A stretch of 11,092 bases of DNA. Origin: Microcaldota archaeon. Its GTDB lineage: Archaea > Micrarchaeota > Micrarchaeia > Micrarchaeales > Micrarchaeaceae. The stretch is from NCBI GenBank assembly GCA_021834785.1, contig JAKBRJ010000022.1:1-11092 (forward strand), read 5' to 3'. The translations under genes were made by a program, and so were the position numbers. The notes under the pieces were generated by a model that worked only from the letters and a program-made list of their open reading frames with translations, was not told the DNA's origin and made no database searches. Below, piece by piece: positions 1-6,419 of the stretch; the stretch's first letter is position 1, and every line of letters starts with the position of its first letter.

Positions 1-229
1 GTGGAGAATGCGTATATATGTATGGAAACATAAGTAATATTGTGAAGGCAATCTGTGGCCGAAATACGGAAATAAGCTTGCCTTCCCAGCGTAACTGGCG
101 CCATTCCTTGCCGGCCACATGTTTATCGCATAGTCTGTTTCTCTCATAGCCTGGCAATGTATCTAGGTGGCTTCTTCCCTTAACTATCTCGACCTTTATC
201 CTTAATTGATTTCTTGAAGTCCATAGCAT
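1..229 (-). CDS. Hypothetical basic protein, cut by the left edge
   Basis: This frame is open from an ATG at 227-229 to the left edge, 76 codons without a stop, so the C-terminus is missing. The first 50 residues are rich in Arg, Lys, Glu and Trp (for example VEIVKGRSHLDTLPG and CDKHVAGKEWRQLRWEGK) and read like a real soluble protein; the last visible stretch is hydrophobic. A GGGGAT stretch a few bases before the ATG could act as a ribosome-binding site. It overlaps the preceding small ORF by 50 bases in another frame. That is large for archaeal neighbours, so the two may be one gene split by a frameshift. I recognise no family. Confidence 0.45.
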   Translation of the reverse strand, partial: MLWTSRNQLRIKVEIVKGRSHLDTLPGYERNRLCDKHVAGKEWRQLRWEGKLISVFRPQIAFTILLMFPYIYTHSP

Positions 230-404
230 CTAAATCCCCTTTATGGAACGGATCCACCAGCGTGTCGCATAGTATGAACCAATCAGGCCTATCAAAATCA
301 CAGGGACCGCAATCTCCCAAAGGTACAGTGTCATTAACATCCTGATAAGTATAGTCCATGTGTGAATTTATAACAGCATGAGCGATAAGGAGCTCACAAA
401 GCAT
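180..404 (-). CDS. Small acidic hypothetical protein
   Basis: A 74-residue ORF starts 9 bases after the stop of the metallopeptidase gene, so the two could share a transcript. It is acidic and holds several Asp residues and a CGPC pair (around residues 32-35), but I recognise no domain. An internal ATG at residue 16 gives a shorter product that removes a poorly conserved-looking hydrophobic start. Its 3' end overlaps the next leftward ORF by 50 bases. Either this is a genuine small gene or it is the front half of a frameshifted longer gene. Confidence 0.45.
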   Translation of the reverse strand: MLCELLIAHAVINSHMDYTYQDVNDTVPLGDCGPCDFDRPDWFILCDTLVDPFHKGDLDAMDFKKSIKDKGRDS

Positions 405-413
405 AATGCATTG

Positions 414-1154
414 CTAATCATCTATGCCCAATGCCTTCTTCAGTTTATGCAGGATTCCTTTCTTTCTAGTATTCAGGTTGTCCCCATCATATTGGACAGA
501 CGGTTCATAATGTGGCCGTCTGTTTTTAAGTTTGTCAAGGGCCTTGGTATACTCTTGGCTTTTCCGCCTTTCCTCTGCCTTGGCATAATCATAGTATTCA
601 GCACAGGCATGATAATTATTTCCATGCACATCTGAACCTGGCAGTATTGGCGTTTTATGGTAAGTGCAGAAATACCTTTTGCAATATGTGCATTGTGAGA
701 GGTTGGCTTTCTTATTGCATCCTGGGTAATTGCAGACGCTCTTCCCAGGATCTCGTGTCTTGGCAGGCGGTTCTTCGCTTGCTGTGCTTGGCTTGGCCGA
801 CCCGTCTATATATATTACTCCTTTCGGAGGTCTCCAGTCTTCTATGCTGAACTGGTTTTTAACCTGTTCAAATTTCCCGCCATGGTCATGCTCCAGCATA
901 TGCGCCAATTCATGGTAGACAGTCCGCTCTATTTCATACATTGTCTTCAGCCTGTTGAGTTGGAACTCTGATATGCAGATCTTGTTTTGGTCAGGATGGT
1001 AATGGGCAAGTTGGTCTTCAGTTTCTTCAGGGCATCCGTTAAAGTTTATCTTAGGAGTAGGAAGGCCATATCTACGGCATACTGATAGCGCTACTTCGGT
1101 GACCTTGTCTTTTCTGCTTTCTGATAGTTTTTTGCTGAATTCATCGCTATCCAT
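414..1154 (-). CDS. SprT-like zinc metallopeptidase with AN1-like zinc finger
   Basis: From the ATG at 1154 the product has 246 residues. It carries a zinc-peptidase motif HELAH at about 81-85 followed by HDHGGKF (89-95), the HExxH...HGxxF arrangement of SprT/Spartan-like proteases, in which the later His is the third zinc ligand. After a Pro/Ser-rich linker (about 119-138) there is an AN1-like zinc finger: Cys141, Cys146, Cys155, Cys158, Cys163, His166, His182, Cys184. The C-terminus (about 190-246) is highly charged and probably helical. Known SprT-family enzymes cleave proteins, including DNA-bound ones, but the substrate here is unknown. The frame also extends upstream to an ATG at 1202 and a TTG at 1217. 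I prefer 1154 because a TATA-like element sits at 1191-1200. Confidence 0.8.
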   Translation of the reverse strand: MDSDEFSKKLSESRKDKVTEVALSVCRRYGLPTPKINFNGCPEETEDQLAHYHPDQNKICISEFQLNRLKTMYEIERTVYHELAHMLEHDHGGKFEQVKNQFSIEDWRPPKGVIYIDGSAKPSTASEEPPAKTRDPGKSVCNYPGCNKKANLSQCTYCKRYFCTYHKTPILPGSDVHGNNYHACAEYYDYAKAEERRKSQEYTKALDKLKNRRPHYEPSVQYDGDNLNTRKKGILHKLKKALGIDD

Positions 1155-1190
1155 GGATTGACCATTATATAGACCAGTAGCAGAAATAAT

Positions 1191-1200
1191 CTTAAATAGC
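1191..1200 (-). promoter_or_regulatory. Candidate TATA box for the metallopeptidase gene
   Basis: On the minus strand this reads GCTATTTAAG, a reasonable archaeal TATA element. A start of transcription about 26 bases downstream would fall near 1169, giving a leader of some 15 bases before the ATG at 1154. It lies inside the longer version of the reading frame, which argues against the upstream starts. Confidence 0.4.
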
Positions 1201-1303
1201 ATGCCGAAGTACTGCAAGAAATGGACTGGACAAGCTTCCGCTTAGCCTCAGGATAAAGAATATACTTACGTTCCATGAGATACAGAATCCGGTGCTTTTT
1301 TGT

Positions 1304-1313
1304 GATATATAAG
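1304..1313 (-). promoter_or_regulatory. Candidate TATA box ahead of an ATG at 1276
   Basis: The minus strand reads CTTATATATC, close to the archaeal TATA consensus. Transcription would begin near 1283, just before an ATG at 1276 that opens a 61-codon frame. The first 17 codons or so of that frame (MERKYILYPEAKRKLVQ) look coding, but it is out of register with the metallopeptidase. The promoter could serve a short ORF, a frameshifted N-terminal extension, or simply a longer metallopeptidase message. Confidence 0.45.
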
Positions 1314-1374
1314 AATTAGTATTTTGGTTCTGTTTCATAATAGTTAGCTTTCATTAATTGTCGCATTTCGTCTG

Positions 1375-1656
1375 TTACAATATCCATTTAAGGCGAGCAT
1401 GACACTTTGGGCAGATGGTGTATACAGTTGATTTAGGAGTTTGCTTAATCACAGTTCTACAAAATTCACAGTTTCCAGTAGGAGGTGCTAATCTATTTAT
1501 TATGAAAAACGTTAAAATTCCAATTAAACCTGCACAGCCTAAAATTAAAACTCCGAATCCAAGACGTGTAATTAAAATAACATAGATGAGAATTATTGTA
1601 ATGGATACGAGGAGCCACATTCTTCCTGACCTTATCACTCCTTCCTTTTGTTTCAT
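1375..1656 (-). CDS. Small membrane protein with C-terminal zinc ribbon
   Basis: From the ATG at 1656 the product has 93 residues; the frame can be stretched 3 codons to a TTG at 1665, for which I see less support. Two hydrophobic segments (about 13-31 and 33-53) should form a membrane hairpin. They are followed by a cytosolic-looking zinc ribbon with CEFC (63-66) and CPKC (82-85). Such short ribbon-bearing membrane proteins are common in archaea and mostly of unknown role. The gene diverges from the restriction enzyme gene, with a TATA-like element for each in the shared 100-base gap. Function unknown. Confidence 0.7.
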   Translation of the reverse strand: MKQKEGVIRSGRMWLLVSITIILIYVILITRLGFGVLILGCAGLIGILTFFIINRLAPPTGNCEFCRTVIKQTPKSTVYTICPKCHARLKWIL

Positions 1657-1689
1657 TCTTTCCAACCCTGTTTTATCTCTTCTTGGCTT

Positions 1690-1697
1690 CTTATAAA
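1690..1697 (-). promoter_or_regulatory. Candidate TATA box for the membrane zinc-ribbon gene
   Basis: On the minus strand this is TTTATAAG. A transcription start about 26 bases on would lie near 1668, about 12 bases before the ATG at 1656, which agrees with the start chosen for that gene. Confidence 0.5.
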
Positions 1698-1712
1698 CAA
1701 ATAGTTGAGATG

Positions 1713-1728
1713 TTTAAGCTATTTAAGG
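1713..1728 (+). promoter_or_regulatory. Candidate TATA region for the Type IIG enzyme gene
   Basis: Two overlapping AT-rich elements, TTTAAG (1713-1718) and ATTTAAGG (1721-1728), lie 28 to 43 bases before the ATG at 1756. They place the transcription start between about 1741 and 1750, so the message would have a very short leader or none. Confidence 0.4.
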
Positions 1729-1755
1729 TTTGAGTACTAAACAGGTTATGGGAGA

Positions 1756-4722
1756 ATGAGTCAAACGGCACCATACTGCAAGAATGTGTATTTTATGGAT
1801 ATTGATATAGAAAAACTGATTAACGAGTTTAAAACTTTGCTCAAACTTGATGGCAAACAGAGAATATTTGAGCAGAATCAAGAACTTAATTCTAGTTTTC
1901 TAAAGGAACCTTCAGACCCAGAAGCGGTTACAAAGGACGTGCTTATAGAACCAATAATAAGAGCGCTGGGCTTGCATAAGTTACCAGAAAAGCACTTTGA
2001 TCTACCACGGGGAAGAAGAAGGAAGGTGGATTATAGGCTCAAAAATAATACAAATATCTCTTTCCTAGTCGAGGCTAAGCCCGTAAATGCTAATCTTTTT
2101 GATAATGCAGGCGATAGTGCAGTAAACCAGATCAAGGAACTGTTTTACTTAGCAGAAGTAAAAGAAGAATATGCATTTGGAATAGCTACAGATGGTATGA
2201 AATGGGTTTTCATAAATAAAGAAAGAGAAGTAGTATACGTTTATGATGTAAGGGAAGACCTATCGAAGATAAAAGAATTATTGGTTGGGCGAACTGACGT
2301 GTCTCTTCAGAGAGCTGAAGAAGAGATAAGTAAAAAGTTCTATGATTGGTATATAGCTCTTCTACACGGAGGCAAATATAAGGATCATAAAAATAAAACA
2401 AAAAACATATCTAAAAATGATTGTCTTGTAGAAAATATACAGCTTATCACTAATAAAAATGATAAGGAGCAAGTGGCACAGAGCGTGCTAAATAGACTTA
2501 TCTTTATAAAATTCCTACAATCTAAGAGCATAATTCAACAAGATATACTGAACTACCTAGCAGAGCTAGAGGAATCGAAGCTGAATAATGAACTTAGACA
2601 ACTTTTCTTTGAAGTGCTAAATACTGAAAAATCAAAAAGAAGCGATGTTGATATTAAGTTCAGAGATATACCTTACTTAAATGGAAGTCTATTTGTAAGA
2701 ACAGAAATTGAAAGAAATAATCCTGACTATAAGATTAAAGCAGAGATATTGAAGGAAATTATAGCGTTTTTGGATTCTTTTAAATTTGTACATGAAGATG
2801 GAACAACTGGTAGCGATACACTAGACCCAGAGATACTGGGTTACATATTCGAGAAAGCCATGACTGCAGCTGAAAGAGATAGTACAGGAGCTTACTACAC
2901 GCCTAAAATGGTTACACAATATCTTTCCAGGAATACTATAGAGAAGAAGATAATTGACAATGCAAATGATATGCTGATACAGAGAAAACAGAAACCTATA
3001 GCCAATATAGAAGAATTATACAAACATGATTCTCACATTCAGAAGGAGGTATTTAATAGAATTGCAACAAGTCTAACCATATGCGACAATGCTTGCGGCT
3101 CTGGCTCTTTTCTATTGGCTGCTGCAAATACTTTGTTTGATACATATAAGTTTCTTAATGAGAAGGCAGCTATAGGTTATTCCGAAATTGAACTTAAGAA
3201 GTTGATACTTAAGCATTCCATTTATGGTGTCGACATAAATCCCAACGCAACAGAGATTGCAAAGTTGAGACTTTGGCTGTGGCTTGTGGGATCTTATTCT
3301 AAGGAAAACATCGAACCCCTTACTAATATAGAATATAATATAAGAACAGGAAATAGTTTGATTGGTTATCTAGATATCAATAAGATAAAGGATAGGTTAA
3401 ATCTAAAGGATTGGATAACCCATAATGGTGATAGCTCCCTAAGGATACAATTGGACAGGAGAGAAAGGCAGATAACCGAGTATAAAAGTTTGTCAGGTAG
3501 CAAGGCCAAGGAATTAAAAGAAAAGATAGAAGAACGTGATCGTGAGATACGTGATCTTCTTGACACAAAGCTTTATGAAGATATTTCATTCCATTGCAAA
3601 AAGATAAGCAGGGATGAATTCGATACGCTTAGGCCGTTCCATTGGGGTTTTGAATTTGGAGAGATTTTTGATGAAAGAAAAGGATTTGATGTGATTGTTG
3701 GTAATCCACCTTATGGCAATATACTACTGCCTCTAGAGAAGAAGTCGATGTATAATTATGAAACTATAACAGCAAATGAGATAGCTGCTAACTTTGTAGA
3801 AAGGATATTAGATTCCCTTACGGTTCATGGAGTATGTGGTCTTATCATAACCAACGCCATAGCAATAAACGGCAGCATAGCCAAGGCAAGAGAGCTGATA
3901 AGAAGGAATATGTCTGAAAGTAAGATGGCACTGTTTAATACTAGACCAGCGAAGATATTTGCAGATGCAGAAATTAGAGTACTGGTTTTCTTAGGAGAGA
4001 AGGATTTACCAGAAAAATCCGGTGTGATATACACTACAGAAGCAATAAAATTTACTGCTGAACAGAAACCTAGAATTTTTGATCACCTTTCCTTCGAGAG
4101 TACAGATGGGTTGACACTAGGAAAAGATAAAATAGGTGATGGATTGAAAGATAGTAGTCTCCCTAAAGTAGGAAATAAGACTATCAAAAATATTTTACTG
4201 AAACTCAAAGAGGATTCGAATCAGACAGTAAAGAACAAGATAGACGGGAGGGGATTTGATTATAAGATGCAGTTCAGAAAGACCGGAAGATACTGGCTTA
4301 ATGCTCTTGAAAAGATGCCATATACATCTACAAAGATAGAAACTCTTAGGTTTGAAAACGCACTAGAACGAGATTTTGTCATATTATTAGTAAATTCGTC
4401 TCTCTTTTATTTATATTGGTCTACTTATGGGAATCTTAGGGACTTCCCACCTAGCCTTTTGGAGAAGTTTCCGTTCCCTAAATATAATATTCTGGAGGAA
4501 AACAAGAGAAGAATAGATTCACTCAAGATGGAAATTACAACAGGTTTGACGAAAGCATTCATGAAAGATAGAGGTAGTGTAGGCGAATTTAGAACTGGTA
4601 TGTGTAAGGGCACTATTGATGATATAGATGAACTGTTAGGTAAGATATATGGACTCACGAAGAGTGAAGTTAATTTTGTAAAATCATATGATACCCATAT
4701 ACGGAGAAGAGATGTTGAATAA
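1756..4722 (+). CDS. Type IIG-like restriction endonuclease and DNA methyltransferase (Eco57I-like)
   Basis: This 988-residue protein combines cleavage, adenine methylation and target recognition in one chain. The N-terminal part has a PD-(D/E)xK-like nuclease signature: Asp92 in KVDYRL, then Glu106-x-Lys108 in VEAKP. A helical linker follows. The methyltransferase core has GAYYTP (378-383), the SAM-binding motif I DNACGSGSF (444-452), GVDINP (491-496) and the catalytic NPPY (650-653) of N6-adenine enzymes. A charged coiled-coil-like insert spans about 562-602. The C-terminal third, ending in a WSTYGNLRDFPP stretch (888-899), resembles TaqI/Eco57I-type recognition domains. No separate specificity or modification gene lies beside it, as expected for Type IIG. 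The start at 1756 has GGGAG only one base upstream, so translation may be leaderless; Met14 (1795) is an alternative. The gene is clearly AT-richer than the right side of the window and prefers ATA and AGA codons, which suggests transfer. The nuclease domain argues against a BREX PglX protein. Confidence 0.9.
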   Translation: MSQTAPYCKNVYFMDIDIEKLINEFKTLLKLDGKQRIFEQNQELNSSFLKEPSDPEAVTKDVLIEPIIRALGLHKLPEKHFDLPRGRRRKVDYRLKNNTNISFLVEAKPVNANLFDNAGDSAVNQIKELFYLAEVKEEYAFGIATDGMKWVFINKEREVVYVYDVREDLSKIKELLVGRTDVSLQRAEEEISKKFYDWYIALLHGGKYKDHKNKTKNISKNDCLVENIQLITNKNDKEQVAQSVLNRLIFIKFLQSKSIIQQDILNYLAELEESKLNNELRQLFFEVLNTEKSKRSDVDIKFRDIPYLNGSLFVRTEIERNNPDYKIKAEILKEIIAFLDSFKFVHEDGTTGSDTLDPEILGYIFEKAMTAAERDSTGAYYTPKMVTQYLSRNTIEKKIIDNANDMLIQRKQKPIANIEELYKHDSHIQKEVFNRIATSLTICDNACGSGSFLLAAANTLFDTYKFLNEKAAIGYSEIELKKLILKHSIYGVDINPNATEIAKLRLWLWLVGSYSKENIEPLTNIEYNIRTGNSLIGYLDINKIKDRLNLKDWITHNGDSSLRIQLDRRERQITEYKSLSGSKAKELKEKIEERDREIRDLLDTKLYEDISFHCKKISRDEFDTLRPFHWGFEFGEIFDERKGFDVIVGNPPYGNILLPLEKKSMYNYETITANEIAANFVERILDSLTVHGVCGLIITNAIAINGSIAKARELIRRNMSESKMALFNTRPAKIFADAEIRVLVFLGEKDLPEKSGVIYTTEAIKFTAEQKPRIFDHLSFESTDGLTLGKDKIGDGLKDSSLPKVGNKTIKNILLKLKEDSNQTVKNKIDGRGFDYKMQFRKTGRYWLNALEKMPYTSTKIETLRFENALERDFVILLVNSSLFYLYWSTYGNLRDFPPSLLEKFPFPKYNILEENKRRIDSLKMEITTGLTKAFMKDRGSVGEFRTGMCKGTIDDIDELLGKIYGLTKSEVNFVKSYDTHIRRRDVE

Positions 4723-4746
4723 TGAGAATATCGGCTAAAGATCTAA

Positions 4747-4977
4747 GAAGGAAGAGCTAAGTGTAGTTTTCATAGACTATCCACACATGGCCTTAGACAC
4801 CATGCAATAACAACCTTCAATAGAAGCGTGCAAGGCAATGTAACGCTCACTAAGGCATTCGCAAGACATCAGGACTTATCCTCGACACAAGTTTATATTT
4901 ACACGTCTAAGGAGGAGCTTTACAGGGCTATTGAATGGGCGTTTTCTGATAAATCAGTCAAGGTGGCTAATAGATGA
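4747..4977 (+). pseudogene. C-terminal remnant of a tyrosine recombinase (integrase)
   Basis: An open stretch of 76 codons has no credible start codon, begins after an in-frame TAA at 4744-4746 and ends in TGA at 4975-4977. It holds the second half of a tyrosine recombinase catalytic domain: the HxxR motif at residues 14-17 (STHGLRHH), a conserved His at 41 (ARHQDLSSTQVY) and the likely nucleophile Tyr50 in TQVY. The first catalytic Arg and the whole DNA-binding N-terminal part are missing, so it cannot act alone. The end of the restriction gene lies only 24 bases upstream, which suggests insertion or deletion removed the front of the integrase gene. Its stop overlaps the next ATG as ATGA. 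Together with the tRNA 400 bases away, it marks an old integrated element. Confidence 0.8.
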
Positions 4978-5177
4978 CCTTTTCTATAACTATTTTAAAA
5001 TATAAGCACCATATTATTAATATGGTAAAGGAAACATCCGTAGAAGTAATCCCGATCCTTGCAATAATATTCGGAGCTTATCTATTATATTTAAGCAATA
5101 GTGCAGGTTGGCTATTTGTTATTTCAGGAATAGTGATTCTAATTTTAAATAAGCCAACGAAAAGGCGTAGAAAATGA
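4974..5177 (+). CDS. Small two-helix membrane protein A
   Basis: A 67-residue ORF begins with the ATGA that also ends the integrase remnant. Two hydrophobic stretches (about 24-42 and 46-60) should cross the membrane as a hairpin with a short SNSAGW turn, and the tail is strongly basic (KPTKRRRK). An internal ATG at 5022 would give a 51-residue form starting closer to the first helix. Its stop overlaps the next ATG in the same ATGA way. The size and layout recall small membrane proteins of archaeal viruses and plasmids, but I recognise no family and infer no function. Confidence 0.6.
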   Translation: MTFSITILKYKHHIINMVKETSVEVIPILAIIFGAYLLYLSNSAGWLFVISGIVILILNKPTKRRRK

Positions 5178-5380
5178 AACAAGAAACACACGTTGTGATA
5201 ATTGATTATATAAAATTAATTGTTGGGATAATTTTATTATTAGTTGGTTATATGTCTAATCTAAACGGATTTTTAATGGGTCTTGGTGGATTTCTTATGT
5301 TTGCATCAGGCATAAATATTCAGATAGGAAATAATAGCATAAATTCTAAATTGCAAACCCAAAAAATGGGGAGTCCGTGA
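5174..5380 (+). CDS. Small two-helix membrane protein B, ending inside tRNA-Pro
   Basis: A 68-residue ORF is linked to the previous one by an ATGA overlap. It has two membrane segments (about 12-28 and 33-47) joined by SNLNGF, the same SN-x-x-G-aromatic-Leu turn as its neighbour, so the two may be diverged duplicates. The last four codons and the stop lie within the 3' end of the opposing tRNA-Pro, and the TGA is made from T-arm sequence. If the tRNA end is an attachment site, the original C-terminus may have been altered by integration. Function unknown. Confidence 0.55.
   Translation: MKQETHVVIIDYIKLIVGIILLLVGYMSNLNGFLMGLGGFLMFASGINIQIGNNSINSKLQTQKMGSP
5361..5366 (-). terminator. Oligo-T terminator behind tRNA-Pro
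   Basis: Immediately after the discriminator base, the minus strand reads six T residues. Archaeal RNA polymerase stops at such T runs, so this is the likely end of the tRNA transcript. Confidence 0.5.
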
Positions 5381-5439
5381 TTTGAACACGGGTCGCAAGC
5401 TCCCAAAGCTTGAAGCCTACCAAGCTAGCCTAACTCCCC
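5367..5439 (-). tRNA. tRNA-Pro (anticodon TGG)
   Basis: Read on the minus strand from 5439 to 5367, the sequence folds as a 73-nucleotide tRNA. The acceptor stem GGGGAGT pairs with ACTCCCC. The D arm is GGCT with GGCT through two G-C and two G-U pairs, around a loop containing TTGGT. The anticodon stem CAAGC/GCTTG encloses TTTGGGA, giving anticodon TGG, which reads CCA and, by wobble, other proline codons. A four-base variable loop and the T arm CCGTG/CACGG with loop TTCAAAT follow, then discriminator A. CCA is not encoded and must be added after transcription. There is no sign of an intron. Its 3' end faces the AT-rich block holding the integrase remnant, which fits use as an attachment site. 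Confidence 0.95.
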
Positions 5440-5468
5440 TAGATTTAGTATAATTAAAAGCAGGTAAT

Positions 5469-5477
5469 CTATATAAC
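5469..5477 (-). promoter_or_regulatory. Candidate TATA box for tRNA-Pro
   Basis: The minus strand reads GTTATATAG. A transcription start about 26 bases on falls near 5447, leaving a short leader before the mature 5' end at 5439. Confidence 0.5.
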
Positions 5478-5521
5478 TTTCTTATTGTCTGCCTTGTTTG
5501 TCTATCCTGTTATCTTATTCA

Positions 5522-6415
5522 TTATTTCTTCTGCTTTTTCTTCTGTCCTGGCATCCTTCCCTTTGGCTTAGGTATCTTCAGCCCTGGGAACATGTCCATG
5601 AGCAGTTCCGGGCTTACTTCAAGCTCCAGCTTTATGTCCTGATACATCTTGTTTGAGAGATAAATTACAGCCACTGCCCTTACTGCTTCTGAAGGAATGG
5701 CCTTTGTTATCACTTCCTTGGTCTTGCTTGTGCAGAGTATGTCCACTATCTTCTCCATGTTTGCAAAGCTCTTTCGCATGTTGTTTGTTGATTCTGCAGC
5801 ATATGCATCAAGCGAATCCGCGTCTATACCAAGAATCTGCGGGAGCTTCCTCTCTGTTGTCATCCTTATTGATGAAAGCTGCGCAGCCACTTCCTCTGCT
5901 TTTGTATCATCAGCTATTGAGAGCTTCTTAATGGCAACCCAATCCTTGTACTTTGCCATGAATGCTATCCCAGAATAAGGAGCGCTGCCTGTCTTCTTGG
6001 GTTTGGACTTTGAAGTGAATACCTTGCTCTCTTCAGAGACATACCACATAAGATTCAGCTCCTTTGCAGCTGCCCTTAGAAGATATACCTTTGCAAAGGG
6101 CTTGAGCTGATCGCTGTTCTTTGCTGCTTTTGTTATGTTAGAATCAGCATCTGCAGAACCTAAAGCCTTGTATGCTGCAGCCAGTGATTTGTAATCGTTC
6201 TTTGCAAAAGAAGAGGCAAACTTCTTTGCATATGCATCCAATGTCTTTGTGTCTATTCCAAGAACTTCGAATGCCTTGTCGCTGACCAGGCTCCTTACCG
6301 ATGCAAGCTCATGTGCTATTTCTGCTGGCTTTGTAGAATCGCTTACCTCAAGGTTCCTGGATTCTACCCAGCCGTTATAGTTTGCAAAGAATTCAATAGA
6401 ATCAGAGCCGGCCAT
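5522..6415 (-). CDS. Hypothetical protein with two tandem copies of an unrecognised domain
   Basis: This 297-residue soluble protein is an internal duplication. Copy one spans about residues 7-130 and copy two about 149-272. Matching landmarks appear in the same order in each: an FF/FM-A-x-Y-x-x-W-V start (FFANYNGWV and FMAKYKDWV), an LSS/LAS-x-R segment, LGID followed by LDAY (52-62 and 195-205), and VYLLRA...VSEE against IYLSNK...VSPE at the end. A basic linker (about 135-143) and a very basic C-terminal tail (KKKQKK) suggest contact with nucleic acid or the ribosome, but that is inference. It is the last gene of the L40e cluster and starts 4 bases after the winged-helix gene stop, so the two are almost surely co-transcribed. 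I do not recognise the domain. Confidence 0.85.
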   Translation of the reverse strand: MAGSDSIEFFANYNGWVESRNLEVSDSTKPAEIAHELASVRSLVSDKAFEVLGIDTKTLDAYAKKFASSFAKNDYKSLAAAYKALGSADADSNITKAAKNSDQLKPFAKVYLLRAAAKELNLMWYVSEESKVFTSKSKPKKTGSAPYSGIAFMAKYKDWVAIKKLSIADDTKAEEVAAQLSSIRMTTERKLPQILGIDADSLDAYAAESTNNMRKSFANMEKIVDILCTSKTKEVITKAIPSEAVRAVAVIYLSNKMYQDIKLELEVSPELLMDMFPGLKIPKPKGRMPGQKKKQKK

Positions 6416-6419
6416 GCTG

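Noticed and set aside
378..918. Several plus-strand frames over the metallopeptidase gene
   Set aside because: They are opposite a gene with intact protease and zinc-finger motifs and show no domain of their own.
1756..4722. BREX PglX as the identity of the large methyltransferase
   Set aside because: The intact nuclease signature at the N-terminus and the absence of other BREX genes favour a Type IIG enzyme.
4722..4760. 12-codon ORF with a TAATG overlap at the end of the restriction gene
   Set aside because: The start signal is plausible, but the peptide is too short and it runs into the integrase remnant in a different frame. It may be debris from the same gene.
1..5366. Second copy of the tRNA-Pro 3' end marking the other border of the element
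   Set aside because: I searched by eye for pieces of the acceptor and T arm sequence and found none in the window.
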